Shown here: positions 24,679-33,409 of the stretch, piece after piece | Layout: each line of letters starts with the position of its first letter | How positions within the stretch are numbered: position 1 is the first letter of the stretch | NCBI RefSeq assembly: GCF_009455685.1 | Contig: NZ_QPES01000001.1 | Coordinates: 1,364,001-1,428,000, forward strand | DNA length: 64,000 nucleotides | From: Paraburkholderia hayleyella | GTDB lineage: Bacteria; Pseudomonadota; Gammaproteobacteria; Burkholderiales; Burkholderiaceae | Reading direction: 5' to 3' | Notes under the pieces: model-generated | What the model was told of the DNA's origin: nothing | What the model saw: only the letters and a program-made list of their open reading frames with translations | Databases searched by the model: none | Made by a program: the position numbers and the translations under genes

Positions 24679-25674
24679 ATGGAATTTTCGATTGGCTGTA
24701 ACGGCCGGGGCGTACAACATACGCAAGCCGTGTCGGTAGACGAGCAGTTCCGCATGCTGAAAGCGTCCGGCGTGTTCGACCACTTCGACCGCATGCCGCA
24801 ACCGGGCCAGGAAAGAGAATATCTGCGCGCGGCTGACCGGCATGGCGTGCCGATCCGCACGGGCTTGTGGTCGTACATGGCGGGCCGCGATGAGGCGCTG
24901 CTCGCCGTCAATCTGCGCCTGTGCAAGGACGCGGGCGGCGAGTTTCACAACATCATGTTGTACACGAAGCACGCCAAAGGTCATGTGCTCACCGATCAGG
25001 AGATCGTCGAGTTTTATCTGCATGCCTATGACCTGGGGCAAAAAATAGGGATTGGCATCGGCTTCGAGGTACATATCTACATGTGGTCGGAAGACCTTCG
25101 GCGCATCACGCCAATCGCCCGGCAGGTGCGGCAACGTGGGGTGCCGTTTAACTTCGTGCTTGACCACAGCCATGTTCTGCTGAAGGTGGACAACCCCGAA
25201 GAGCAGGACGTAAGCGGCATTCGCGCCGAGGTGGAGTCCGGGCAGTTTGTCATTGATCCCTATGAAGAAGGCAATGTGCTCGATCAGTGGATCGGCATGA
25301 ACATGACGCATTGGCTGCAGATCAGGCCCGTCTCGCCGAATGGTCCCAAGAACCCGTGGCAACTGAAAGACGGCGGCACGTATGGCCGCGCCTGTCAGTA
25401 TCCGTTTTTCAAGCCAGCGCCAGGCGAATGGCATCTGCCATGGAACGCTTATCGCGTCGAGCCCTGCAAGGACGTCGTGCGCCGCGTGTTGCGGCATCAC
25501 CGCGACACGCCGGATAGCCCCTTGCGCTACATCACCACAGACATGATCGACATGCCCGATTACGGCGGCGGGGTGAAATATTCGCTGTTCGAGCAAAACG
25601 TGGCGATTGCCGAATGGTTTCGCCGCACGTGGGCGGAGATCAAGGCAGAAAAGCCCGCCGTTGCACACGTTTGA
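24679..25674 (+). CDS. Xylose-isomerase-like TIM-barrel protein in the oxygenase cassette
   Basis: A 331-residue soluble protein of the sugar-phosphate isomerase/epimerase (AP-endonuclease-2 like) superfamily. Likely metal ligands are Glu130 and His132 in GFEVHIYMW and Asp162 with His163/His165 in FVLDHSHVLL. AGAGGAAG precedes the ATG. It sits between the Rieske oxygenase (38 bp) and formaldehyde dehydrogenase (111 bp). If the cassette demethylates a methoxylated sugar or cyclitol, this enzyme could isomerise the product; that is an inference. It could equally be a hydrolase or lyase of this versatile fold. Confidence 0.75.
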   Translation: MEFSIGCNGRGVQHTQAVSVDEQFRMLKASGVFDHFDRMPQPGQEREYLRAADRHGVPIRTGLWSYMAGRDEALLAVNLRLCKDAGGEFHNIMLYTKHAKGHVLTDQEIVEFYLHAYDLGQKIGIGIGFEVHIYMWSEDLRRITPIARQVRQRGVPFNFVLDHSHVLLKVDNPEEQDVSGIRAEVESGQFVIDPYEEGNVLDQWIGMNMTHWLQIRPVSPNGPKNPWQLKDGGTYGRACQYPFFKPAPGEWHLPWNAYRVEPCKDVVRRVLRHHRDTPDSPLRYITTDMIDMPDYGGGVKYSLFEQNVAIAEWFRRTWAEIKAEKPAVAHV

Positions 25675-25785
25675 GCTTGATGATCCTGGCGATCCGGCGT
25701 GAGCATCGCCCGCGATGAACAGGCCATCGGGGGCGCCCTGGCCGGATTGGCTTTGCAGTTCAACTTGTCTGTTTTAGGAAGGCTG

Positions 25786-26892
25786 ATGAAAACCAGAGCA
25801 GCAATTGCATGGAAAGCGGGCGCGCCCCTGACGATCGAAGAAGTCGATCTGGAAGGCCCGCGAGCGGGAGAAGTGCTGATCGAAGTGAAGGCCACGGGGA
25901 TCTGCCATACGGATTACTACACGCTGTCGGGAGCGGATCCGGAAGGACTGTTCCCGGCGATACTCGGCCATGAAGGGGCGGGCATCGTGGTGGATACGGG
26001 GCCGGGCGTTGGCACGTTAAGCAAGGGCGATCACGTGATCCCGCTCTATACGCCGGAATGCCGCCAGTGCAAGTTTTGCCTGTCGCGCAAGACGAACCTG
26101 TGCCAGGCGATTCGTTCGACGCAAGGCCGTGGGCTGATGCCGGATGCGAGCACGCGTTTTTCGTTTGAGGGCAAGCCGTTGTTCCATTACATGGGCACGT
26201 CGACGTTTTCGAATTACATCGTGGTGCCCGAGATCGCGGTGGCGAAGGTGCGTGAGGATGCGCCGTTCGACAAGATCTGCTACATCGGCTGCGGGGTGAC
26301 CACGGGTGTTGGCGCGGTGGTGTATTCGGCCCGGGTCGAGGCGGGTGCGAACGTCGTGGTGTTTGGTCTGGGGGGCATAGGCCTGAATGTGATCCAGGGC
26401 GCGAAGATGGTCGGCGCGGACAAGATCATCGGGGTCGATCTGAACCCGGGGCGTATCGAACTCGCGCGGCAATTTGGCATGACGCACTTTATCAATCCGC
26501 GTGAAGTCGACAACGTGGTGGATCACATCGTGCAACTCACGGATGGCGGCGCGGATTATTCATTCGAATGCATTGGCAACACGAAGGTGATGCGTCAGGC
26601 GCTGGAGTGCACGCACAAGGGCTGGGGGCAGTCGTTCATCATCGGGGTGGCGGCCGCGGGAGAGGAAATCAGCACGCGGCCGTTTCAGCTGGTGACGGGG
26701 CGCGAGTGGAAAGGCTCGGCTTTTGGCGGCGCGCGGGGGCGCACGGATGTGCCGAAGATTGTCGACTGGTATATGGAAGGCAAGCTCAATATCGACGATC
26801 TGATCACGCACCGTCTGCCGCTTGAGCGGATCAACGAGGGGTTCGATCTGATGAAAAAGGGCGAGTCGATTCGCTCGGTCGTGCTGTATTAA
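25786..26892 (+). CDS. frmA: S-(hydroxymethyl)glutathione dehydrogenase (class III alcohol dehydrogenase)
   Basis: A 368-residue zinc-dependent dehydrogenase that oxidises the glutathione adduct of formaldehyde to S-formylglutathione with NAD+. Catalytic zinc ligands lie in GICHTD and GHEGAG; the structural zinc Cys set is CRQCKFCLSRKTNLC; the cofactor fold is GLGGIGLNVIQGAK. The internal ATG 25786, with TAGGAAGG upstream, fits the family N-terminus (MKTRAAIAW). It is the last gene of the cassette and would detoxify formaldehyde from oxidative demethylation. The S-formylglutathione hydrolase gene that usually follows frmA is absent; a methyltransferase gene is convergent instead. Confidence 0.95.
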   Translation: MKTRAAIAWKAGAPLTIEEVDLEGPRAGEVLIEVKATGICHTDYYTLSGADPEGLFPAILGHEGAGIVVDTGPGVGTLSKGDHVIPLYTPECRQCKFCLSRKTNLCQAIRSTQGRGLMPDASTRFSFEGKPLFHYMGTSTFSNYIVVPEIAVAKVREDAPFDKICYIGCGVTTGVGAVVYSARVEAGANVVVFGLGGIGLNVIQGAKMVGADKIIGVDLNPGRIELARQFGMTHFINPREVDNVVDHIVQLTDGGADYSFECIGNTKVMRQALECTHKGWGQSFIIGVAAAGEEISTRPFQLVTGREWKGSAFGGARGRTDVPKIVDWYMEGKLNIDDLITHRLPLERINEGFDLMKKGESIRSVVLY

Positions 26893-26954
26893 ACATTAAA
26901 CCGGCGCGTACCCCGTGCGCCTGCCATGCCCGCCCGGATTAGCCGGGCCACGGG

Positions 26955-28208
26955 CTACTGCAGGTCGTGAGTGTTTCGGGCAAGCAGCATCTTGACGTGA
27001 GGTGTCATGATCCGGGCGACTTCCTGCATGACCGGGACCACCACGCTATTGCCGAACTGGCGATAGGCTTGGGTATCGCTCACCGGAATCACGAAGTCGT
27101 CCGGAAAACCCATTAAGCGGGCGCATTCTCGCGGCGTTAAGCGGCGAGGGCGTTGGCCCTCGCCCTGCGCGCACAAGATTTCGGAGCCGTCTTTGAAATA
27201 TCGCGCGGACAACGTGCGTGTCACGCTGTCTGGCGTGACCAGGCCATAACCGAAGCCATTGCCCGCTGCCCGATGTTTGGCCGCGTAGGCTTGCAGATAG
27301 ACCCACAGCTTGGGCGTGAGCGTATACCGGGGTTGCACCTGGCGGGTGGCATGGTCGAAATAGCGCCCGGCGTCATGCTTTAGCACCGGCTCACTGCCAT
27401 CGGTTTTGTGCAGGATCGAACCCAGGCGCGGCCCAACGTCCGGCAGTTCCAGATCGTCGAAGGTAAAGCCGGTTTTCTCGCGGAAACCGGCAATCACGAT
27501 CCGCTCCCGGTGTTGCGGCGTGAAGTGCCTGCCGTCGATCACCTTGTATTGAACCTCGTAGCCCAGTTCGTGACGCAGCACGTCGATGATGGTGGCGAAG
27601 GTCTTGCCCTTGTCGTGCGACAGCAGGTTCTTCACATTCTCCAGCAGAAAGGCCGCCGGACGCCGGGCGGCAATGATCCGTGCCACTTCATAAAAAAGCG
27701 TGCCTTGCGTCGTGCATTCGAAGCCATGAGGGCGGCCAAGCGAATTTTTCTTGCTGACGCCCGCGATGCTAAAGGGCTGGCAGGGAAAGCCCGCGAGCAG
27801 GATGTCGTGCGCCGGAATGGCCTCGGCGGCATACGTCACGATGTCGCCGACAAACGGGTGGACTTCAGCGTCATCCCGATAGTTTTCCTGATAGGTCTTT
27901 TGGGAAAACTTGTTCCACTCGCTGGTGAAGACGCATTGCCCACCGTGTACCTCGAAGCCACGGCGAATCCCGCCGATTCCCGCAAACAGGTCGATGAGGC
28001 GGAACCCCGGTTCATGCTTGAGAGAGGGGGTGCTGGTTTTGCTTTCGATCATGTGCCGCAGCGTCGCCTCGGCCAGTGCGGGGCAGCTTTGATCCGCCAC
28101 CCAGCGCTGGAGGGTCCGGATGTTCTTGCCGCATTGGGCGGCAATTTCTTCCTGGCTATATAACTGCAACGCTTGCTGGAGCAACGCGTGCCGGTCGGCG
28201 GTTTTCAT
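26955..28208 (-). CDS. dcm: DNA (cytosine-5) methyltransferase, Dcm-like
   Basis: A 417-residue 5-methylcytosine methyltransferase. An N-terminal helix-turn-helix (about residues 10-40, IAAQCGKNIRTLQRWV) precedes the catalytic fold: motif I DLFAGIGGIRRGF, the catalytic Cys143 in GFPCQPFSIAG, ENVKNLL, QHRERI, and at the end RLTPRECARLMGFP and QFGNSVVVPV. I start it at ATG 28208; the frame runs on to 28478, but that part overlaps argP and is unlike methyltransferases. A Vsr gene on the same strand 6 kb away supports a Dcm-type (CCWGG) specificity, but the target is not proven. No restriction endonuclease is adjacent, so it looks solitary. Confidence 0.93.
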   Translation of the reverse strand: MKTADRHALLQQALQLYSQEEIAAQCGKNIRTLQRWVADQSCPALAEATLRHMIESKTSTPSLKHEPGFRLIDLFAGIGGIRRGFEVHGGQCVFTSEWNKFSQKTYQENYRDDAEVHPFVGDIVTYAAEAIPAHDILLAGFPCQPFSIAGVSKKNSLGRPHGFECTTQGTLFYEVARIIAARRPAAFLLENVKNLLSHDKGKTFATIIDVLRHELGYEVQYKVIDGRHFTPQHRERIVIAGFREKTGFTFDDLELPDVGPRLGSILHKTDGSEPVLKHDAGRYFDHATRQVQPRYTLTPKLWVYLQAYAAKHRAAGNGFGYGLVTPDSVTRTLSARYFKDGSEILCAQGEGQRPRRLTPRECARLMGFPDDFVIPVSDTQAYRQFGNSVVVPVMQEVARIMTPHVKMLLARNTHDLQ

Positions 28209-28354
28209 GATGCCTGGTTTCTCGCGGGGGTATTGAGGCGAAGAGGAAGCGGGGCGGACATTGTGGCCGCTCATCTTGCGCGTGTCCAGGCCGAGCCCGG
28301 CGCAAGGAGGCCGAGAAAACGTTGGCACCGGTTTGCGCCATTTGGCGTTGAACG

Positions 28355-29290
28355 TTAGCCGATGGCTGAGACGGCATCCGTGGCAACGTCCGTGGTTTGA
28401 CCCGTGGCTAACGCGGCGCGACCCAATGTGACGATCTGCGCGGAAAGCTTCTCCAGACGCGGCGACTGAACTTTCCACGTGTGCCAGTACAACTCGATAT
28501 CGGTGGGCTGGGCCGGGGCGAGATCAATTAACGCGCCTTGTTCGAGCGCATCGCCAAACTCAAGCTCCGGCACCATGCCATAGGCCAGGCCGCGTTGAAT
28601 CGCCAGATAGCGCGGCACGGCGGCGGGCACGTAATGGCTGGGATAGGCCTCTGGCGGCAGGCCGAAATGCGCTTCGAGAAAACGCGCTTGCAACGCGTCC
28701 TTGCGCGAGGACAGCATCACCGGCGCACGCCGTGCGGCTTCGCGCGTGAGCCCTGCGGGAAACCAGCGGGCGACAAAACGCGGCGCCGCCACCAGGCGGT
28801 AGCGCATCGCGCCCAGATGCTCGGCGGAGCAGCCGCGCAGCGGCGTGCTTTCGGTGGTGATGCAGCCAATCGCCAGCCCCGAGGCAAGCCGTGCATGCGT
28901 GTGATCCTGGTCTTCGACGCTGAGATCGAGCAGGACGTTTTCCTGCAGCAGCACATCGGCGAGCGCCGGGAAAAACCAGGTGGACAGCGTATCGGCATTG
29001 ACCGCGACGGCGATGCAAAGCAGCGCCTCGCTGGCGTGCGCCAGATCGCTGGCGAAGTCATCTTCGAGCAGCGCCGTGCGCCGCAGATATTGCAGCAGGC
29101 GTTGCCCGACCGGCGTGGCGCGGCAGGGCCGGGTACGCACGACCAGCGGATTACCGAGACGGATCTCCAGGGCGCGCACGCGTTGCGAAACGGCGGAGGC
29201 GGTGAGATTGAGCCGCACGGCGGCCTGCTCGAAACTGCCGGTTTCGATCACGGCACGCACGGCGGCGGTTTGACGAGGATCCAGATCCAC
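28355..29290 (-). CDS. argP: LysR-family regulator ArgP (IciA)
   Basis: A 311-residue LysR-type regulator of the ArgP group, which responds to arginine and lysine and typically drives the exporter argO/lysE. The HTH is at the N-terminus (GSFEQAAVRLNLTASAVSQRVRALE), followed by PLVVRTRPCRATPVGQRLL, a characteristic ArgP stretch. It starts with GTG at 29290; no in-frame ATG is close. The usual divergent exporter gene is not here. Instead an AT-rich gene of unknown origin follows, transcribed toward argP, so the normal context may have been broken by insertion. Confidence 0.85.
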   Translation of the reverse strand: MDLDPRQTAAVRAVIETGSFEQAAVRLNLTASAVSQRVRALEIRLGNPLVVRTRPCRATPVGQRLLQYLRRTALLEDDFASDLAHASEALLCIAVAVNADTLSTWFFPALADVLLQENVLLDLSVEDQDHTHARLASGLAIGCITTESTPLRGCSAEHLGAMRYRLVAAPRFVARWFPAGLTREAARRAPVMLSSRKDALQARFLEAHFGLPPEAYPSHYVPAAVPRYLAIQRGLAYGMVPELEFGDALEQGALIDLAPAQPTDIELYWHTWKVQSPRLEKLSAQIVTLGRAALATGQTTDVATDAVSAIG

Positions 29291-29349
29291 GATGCCTGTG
29301 CCTAAAAATTAAGAATTTTTAAGCATAAATGAAAAAAGATCAGTCTGGC

Positions 29350-30843
29350 TCATGCCGGGATGCCACTGGCCTTGAGCTTGGCGAGGTCGTAGGCTTCCAA
29401 CAGCTTTTGCTGGCTGGGGGAAGACGGCTCAATGGAGATCGAGGTGAGTTTCGGTGTGTTTTTCAGAAAATTGTTGATATCGGCCTCGTTTAGCTCAATA
29501 TCTTTGAGGCTCAGATGCGTGAGTTCGGGTAATTTCGGAAACTTGGCCGAAGAGAACAGGCCTGCTGGCATGGAATCGTAATTTTCGTTATTGAGGGTGA
29601 TATGTGTGATTTTTTCGCACATATATAAGAGATAGCAAGCTAGATATTCCTGATAACGGGCTAGCTGTGCTGCTTGTGTTTCCATGGGTTTGAGATATTC
29701 TTCATGGCCATCGAATAAAACATTTTCTTCTATCTGGATAAAAGAGATTTTTTTTGAATTTCCAAGAAGTCTGAGATCGGTGAAGTAAATCCGGGGGAAA
29801 CGGTGCAGGGAACTCGATCTTTTCCAGACTTGACGTAAATAATTGGTGATGGTCAGATCGGGTTTGACATTATCGGGTGTTGTGTCAAGTATTTTTGCTG
29901 CGACCGAGGAAAAGGTATCCATATTGAGCAAGTTGAAAAAACTGTCCGCATTGAACTCGAGCGAGTTATAGCTTGAGAAGATTGTTGCGAGATAATTCTT
30001 TTGCTCTTGGCTCCAGAGGTTTAAATCGAGGTCATGATCGATTTCTGTATTTAAATTTTCAGGGCATTTAATATTTTTATCAAAAATGGTGTTGCAAATG
30101 AGTCCGATTTCAGCGGAAGAGACCTGCCTCTGGAGTTCGGGGGGCAGCTTGTTGATCAACGTGTGAACGACATTTTTATATTTGTACGAACCAAGGGCTT
30201 GACTGATATCTGCATAATTAAAAGAGCCTTCATTGAATTGTGCTGGCTGACTTTTCTTGAAGGCGCTGTATTTTTCATTAATTGATTGCAGAGTTTCTCT
30301 CAGATTTGAAATTTTTTTAAATTGGATTGATTTTAATTTTTCAAGTTCTGTTTGATATTGATGGAATTGGCTGTTGGGACGATGCTCGGCTTGAATTTGA
30401 TAAATTTCTTGAAAAGATTTGCCATTGGCTTCTTCTATAATCGTTTCAAGATAATGGATGATAATGGCTTGAGTTTCGTTGATGAATTGCTTGTGCTTAT
30501 GTGAAAAGGTTGCCTTGAGTTTTTCGTATTTTTCGTATTTTTCTTTTGATGTGGCTTGGGGTGTAAAAAGAGATGGGAAAATAGTCGTAGCGTTGCTGGT
30601 TGAATCAAGATCTACTGTTTCAGGTGGGTGTGAAACACCGCAGCCAAATGGCAAGGTTGTTTCTGATAAAACGTTGAATGCCGGGAGGGTAGTGGCGCGG
30701 CGCTCCGTGGGGGATTCGATTGATTTCTTGATATTATTTAAAACGTCATTGATATTGTTCGGGACGTTCAGGAGCGGCTGATTATCGGAATTGACGGAAT
30801 TTATATTATTAATTTTAAAGGGCGCTGAAATATTTTTTGGCAT
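29350..30843 (-). CDS. AT-rich protein with C-terminal leucine-rich-repeat-like segment; possible effector
   Basis: A 497-residue protein whose DNA is far richer in A+T than its neighbours. The N-terminal about 90 residues are rich in Asn, Ser, Thr and Pro and likely disordered. A long helical, Lys/Glu/Gln-rich stretch follows (about 95-190, probably coiled coil). The C-terminus has a repeat-like pattern (ITHITLNNENY, LPELTHLSLKDIELNE, TPKLTSISIEPSS) similar to leucine-rich repeats, though with only two or three units. There is no Sec signal. Disordered N-terminus, foreign composition and LRR-like end fit secreted effectors of plant- or host-associated Burkholderiaceae, but this is inference. 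ATG 30843 has no good ribosome site; an upstream start at 30924 is possible. Confidence 0.6.
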   Translation of the reverse strand: MPKNISAPFKINNINSVNSDNQPLLNVPNNINDVLNNIKKSIESPTERRATTLPAFNVLSETTLPFGCGVSHPPETVDLDSTSNATTIFPSLFTPQATSKEKYEKYEKLKATFSHKHKQFINETQAIIIHYLETIIEEANGKSFQEIYQIQAEHRPNSQFHQYQTELEKLKSIQFKKISNLRETLQSINEKYSAFKKSQPAQFNEGSFNYADISQALGSYKYKNVVHTLINKLPPELQRQVSSAEIGLICNTIFDKNIKCPENLNTEIDHDLDLNLWSQEQKNYLATIFSSYNSLEFNADSFFNLLNMDTFSSVAAKILDTTPDNVKPDLTITNYLRQVWKRSSSLHRFPRIYFTDLRLLGNSKKISFIQIEENVLFDGHEEYLKPMETQAAQLARYQEYLACYLLYMCEKITHITLNNENYDSMPAGLFSSAKFPKLPELTHLSLKDIELNEADINNFLKNTPKLTSISIEPSSPSQQKLLEAYDLAKLKASGIPA

Positions 30844-31026
30844 TTTTGAAGTTTTTAACAGATAAACGATGGATAGGCAGCTTGAGTAACCGTTCGGGCG
30901 GAAATGTCCGCAGAAGGTTTCCACTTTGCCTCGCTATCCCTGTGGCACAGGAGAGGCTCGCTATAATCACCGGGTTCGCCGTCAACACATCTTCTGTGTT
31001 TCACCTGAGCGTCCTCTCCGCCTGCC

Positions 31027-31878
31027 ATGCAACCTATGCCCCAGCCACCTTCCCGCCACTCTGCCAGCCCACTTGAACTCGACGGCTCGGTCTGGTTCCA
31101 GTCCGGTGCACAGACACTCGGTGGCGCGGCACGCATGGCGTTGTTGGCGGCGATCCGCGATACCGGTTCGATTACCGGCGCGGCTAAAACCGTGGGCATG
31201 AGCTACAAAGCCGCGTGGGACGCCATCGACGCCATGAACAATCTGGCGGGCGTGGCACTGGTGATCCGCGCGGCGGGCGGCAAGGGCGGCGGTGGCACGA
31301 CGCTGACGCCGCGCGCCCTGCGTCTCATCGAAACCTTTGCACTGATCGAACACGAACATCGCAAGTTTATTGAACGGGCCAGCCAGGCCATCGAAGGCTT
31401 TGCGCCTGACTGGGAACTGATCGGGAGATTAAGCATGAAAACCAGTGCACGTAACCAGTTGTACGGCAAGGTGGTGGCGCTCCAGCGCGGCGCCGTCAAC
31501 GATGAAGTCACGCTGGCGCTGCCCGGCGGCCAGACGATCGTCGCGCTCCTGACGAGCGACAGCACTGCCGCGCTGGGCTTGAGCGAAGGCGTAGCGGTAT
31601 TCGCCCTGATCAAGGCCTCGTGGGTGATGCTGCTGACGCACGACGAGGCCGGGGATGAGGCCGGGTTCACACTCTCGGCACGTAACCAGTTGCAGGGGAC
31701 GGTGGCTAGCGTGAAGCGCGGCGCGGTGAACGCCGAGGTCACGCTGGCGCTGGATGACAGCACCGTCATTGCTGCTGTCGTGACGAATGCCAGCGTGGAT
31801 GCGCTTGCTCTGGCGCCGGGTCAGCGCGCGACGGCGGTATTCAAGGCGTCTAGCGTGATTCTTGGCGTAAACGACTGA
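31027..31878 (+). CDS. modE: Molybdate-responsive regulator ModE
   Basis: A 283-residue transcription factor. The N-terminal winged HTH (about 20-125) contains the ModE motif GSITGAAKTVGMSYKAAWDAID and the glycine-rich GGKGGGGTTLT wing. Two molybdate-binding Mop domains follow (about 138-203 and 214-280), each starting with SARNQL. With molybdate bound it represses modABC and controls molybdoenzyme genes. It is convergent with modC-modB-modA. The Mop domains complement the local ModC, which lacks one. Confidence 0.95.
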   Translation: MQPMPQPPSRHSASPLELDGSVWFQSGAQTLGGAARMALLAAIRDTGSITGAAKTVGMSYKAAWDAIDAMNNLAGVALVIRAAGGKGGGGTTLTPRALRLIETFALIEHEHRKFIERASQAIEGFAPDWELIGRLSMKTSARNQLYGKVVALQRGAVNDEVTLALPGGQTIVALLTSDSTAALGLSEGVAVFALIKASWVMLLTHDEAGDEAGFTLSARNQLQGTVASVKRGAVNAEVTLALDDSTVIAAVVTNASVDALALAPGQRATAVFKASSVILGVND

Positions 31879-31944
31879 AAGCCGTCTGGCATCTTGGATC
31901 CCGAGTGAATCCCGAACCCTGGGACCGGGATTCAAAACCGAAAA

Positions 31945-32661
31945 TCAAACCATGTGCAGCTTGACGCTCGGGGCATGCTGAGCGCGTACCCGACCCTGGG
32001 TGGCCTGTATCACCTGGTCGCCGAATAACGCCAGATCGTCGGCATCATGGGTGATCAACACCAGCGGAATGGCCAGCCGTGCCTGCAGCTCGGCCAGTTC
32101 ATGCCGCATCCGCTGGCGCAGAGCGCTATCCAGTGCTGAAAACGGTTCGTCGAGCAGGAGCAGGCGCGGTTGCGTGACGAGCGCCCGCGCCAGTGCCACG
32201 CGCTGCTTTTGTCCACCGGAAAGCTGGGCGGGGCGAAGTCCGGCTAGCGTCCGCAGTTCAAGCGCATCAAGCCAGTAGTTCACCGCGGCCTGGCCTGGCG
32301 TTGCCGCGGCTTCCCCTCGCGCAGGCGGATTGCGCCAGCCTGAATGAAGACCGAAGGCGATGTTCTGCCGCACATTCAGATGCGGAAACAGCGCGTAATC
32401 CTGAAACAGATACGCCAGCCTGCGTTGCTGCGGCTTCAGGTCGATGTGACGGGCGTGCTCAAACCATGGCTCGCCATCGAATGCAATCGTGCCCTCATCG
32501 GGTTGCAGCAACCCCGCGATCGCCTGCAGCGTCAGGCTCTTGCCTGCGCCCGACGGCCCGAACAGCACCAGCCGCGGCGCTTGCGCGGTAAATTCGGCAT
32601 CGAGCGTGAAGTGGCGTCCAGCGGTGCTGAGCGTTTTACGGAAGACGACGGTGAGCGGCAT
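31945..32661 (-). CDS. modC: Molybdate ABC transporter ATPase, short form
   Basis: A 238-residue ATPase that powers molybdate import. Walker A GPSGAGKS, Q-loop FQDYALFP, signature LSGGQKQRVALARAL, Walker B LLLLDEPFSALD and the switch His in ITHDADD are intact. It ends soon after the nucleotide-binding domain, so the C-terminal Mop domain of longer ModC proteins (about 350 residues) is missing. The ATG at 32661 follows the modB stop with one base between, so the two are translationally coupled. An upstream ATG at 32685 inside modB is the alternative. Confidence 0.93.
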   Translation of the reverse strand: MPLTVVFRKTLSTAGRHFTLDAEFTAQAPRLVLFGPSGAGKSLTLQAIAGLLQPDEGTIAFDGEPWFEHARHIDLKPQQRRLAYLFQDYALFPHLNVRQNIAFGLHSGWRNPPARGEAAATPGQAAVNYWLDALELRTLAGLRPAQLSGGQKQRVALARALVTQPRLLLLDEPFSALDSALRQRMRHELAELQARLAIPLVLITHDADDLALFGDQVIQATQGRVRAQHAPSVKLHMV

Positions 32662-32662
32662 A

Positions 32663-33343
32663 TCAGCGGGGTGTCCCAAGCGCATGCGGCGGCACGAGGC
32701 GGCCGGCGAGCAAAAGAATCACAACGCATGTCACTGACGTGACGAAGACGAGAAACCCCGCCGTTTGATCGTCGCCCGCCTGCACGGCGGCGTAGACCGC
32801 CACCGAAAGCGTCTGGGTGCGGCCGGGCAGATTGCCCGCGATCATCAGCGTCGCGCCGAACTCGCCGAGTGCCCGGGCGAAGGCCAGCAAGCCCCCCGCC
32901 AGAATGCCGCGCGCCGCGAGCGGCAACGTGACGCGAAAGAAAATCGCGGCTTCGCTCACGCCTAGCGTGCGGGCAGCGCGTTCGAGCTGGGGATCAAGGG
33001 TCTCGAAGGCCGCCCGCGCCGATTTCAGCACAAGCGGAAACGCGACCACGCTCGATGCGATCACCGCGCCTTGCCACGTGAACACCAGTTGAATGCCCCA
33101 TTGTTCGAGCCAGGCGCCGAACACGCCCCGCCGCCCTAGCAGCACCAGCAAGTAGTAGCCCAGCACGGTGGGCGGCAACACGAGCGGCAGCGTCAACAGC
33201 GCATCGACGAGATCACGCGCGCCTGAGCGCCAGCGCGCAAGACCAAAGCCTGCGGCAACACCGAATAACAGATTGAGCGCCGTGGCCCAGCCGGCCACCT
33301 TGAGTGAGAGCAGAAGGGGAATCCAGGCCTGGTGCATGAGCAA
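32663..33343 (-). CDS. modB: Molybdate ABC transporter permease
   Basis: A 226-residue inner-membrane permease with about five or six hydrophobic segments. The EAA loop is clear (ERAARTLGVSEAAIFFRVTLPLA), and LLTLPLVLPPTVLGYYLL and ALGEFGATLMIAGN are family hallmarks of ModB. It lies between modA (66 bp upstream) and modC (coupled). Transports molybdate handed over by ModA. Confidence 0.95.
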   Translation of the reverse strand: MLMHQAWIPLLLSLKVAGWATALNLLFGVAAGFGLARWRSGARDLVDALLTLPLVLPPTVLGYYLLVLLGRRGVFGAWLEQWGIQLVFTWQGAVIASSVVAFPLVLKSARAAFETLDPQLERAARTLGVSEAAIFFRVTLPLAARGILAGGLLAFARALGEFGATLMIAGNLPGRTQTLSVAVYAAVQAGDDQTAGFLVFVTSVTCVVILLLAGRLVPPHALGTPR

Positions 33344-33409
33344 GAAAGTGGGGAAAAATGACCGGGATGCCGGATGTCAGACGCGCTGGATTAAAAACAT
33401 CACAGGCTG

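Noticed and set aside
24463..25668. A 401-residue minus-strand frame opposite the TIM-barrel gene
   Set aside because: The plus frame has ribosome site, metal ligands and operon context; the antisense frame is a product of codon bias.
26955..28478. A longer start for the cytosine methyltransferase
   Set aside because: The extra 90 residues overlap the coding end of argP, are Arg/His/Cys-rich and are unlike any methyltransferase N-terminus.
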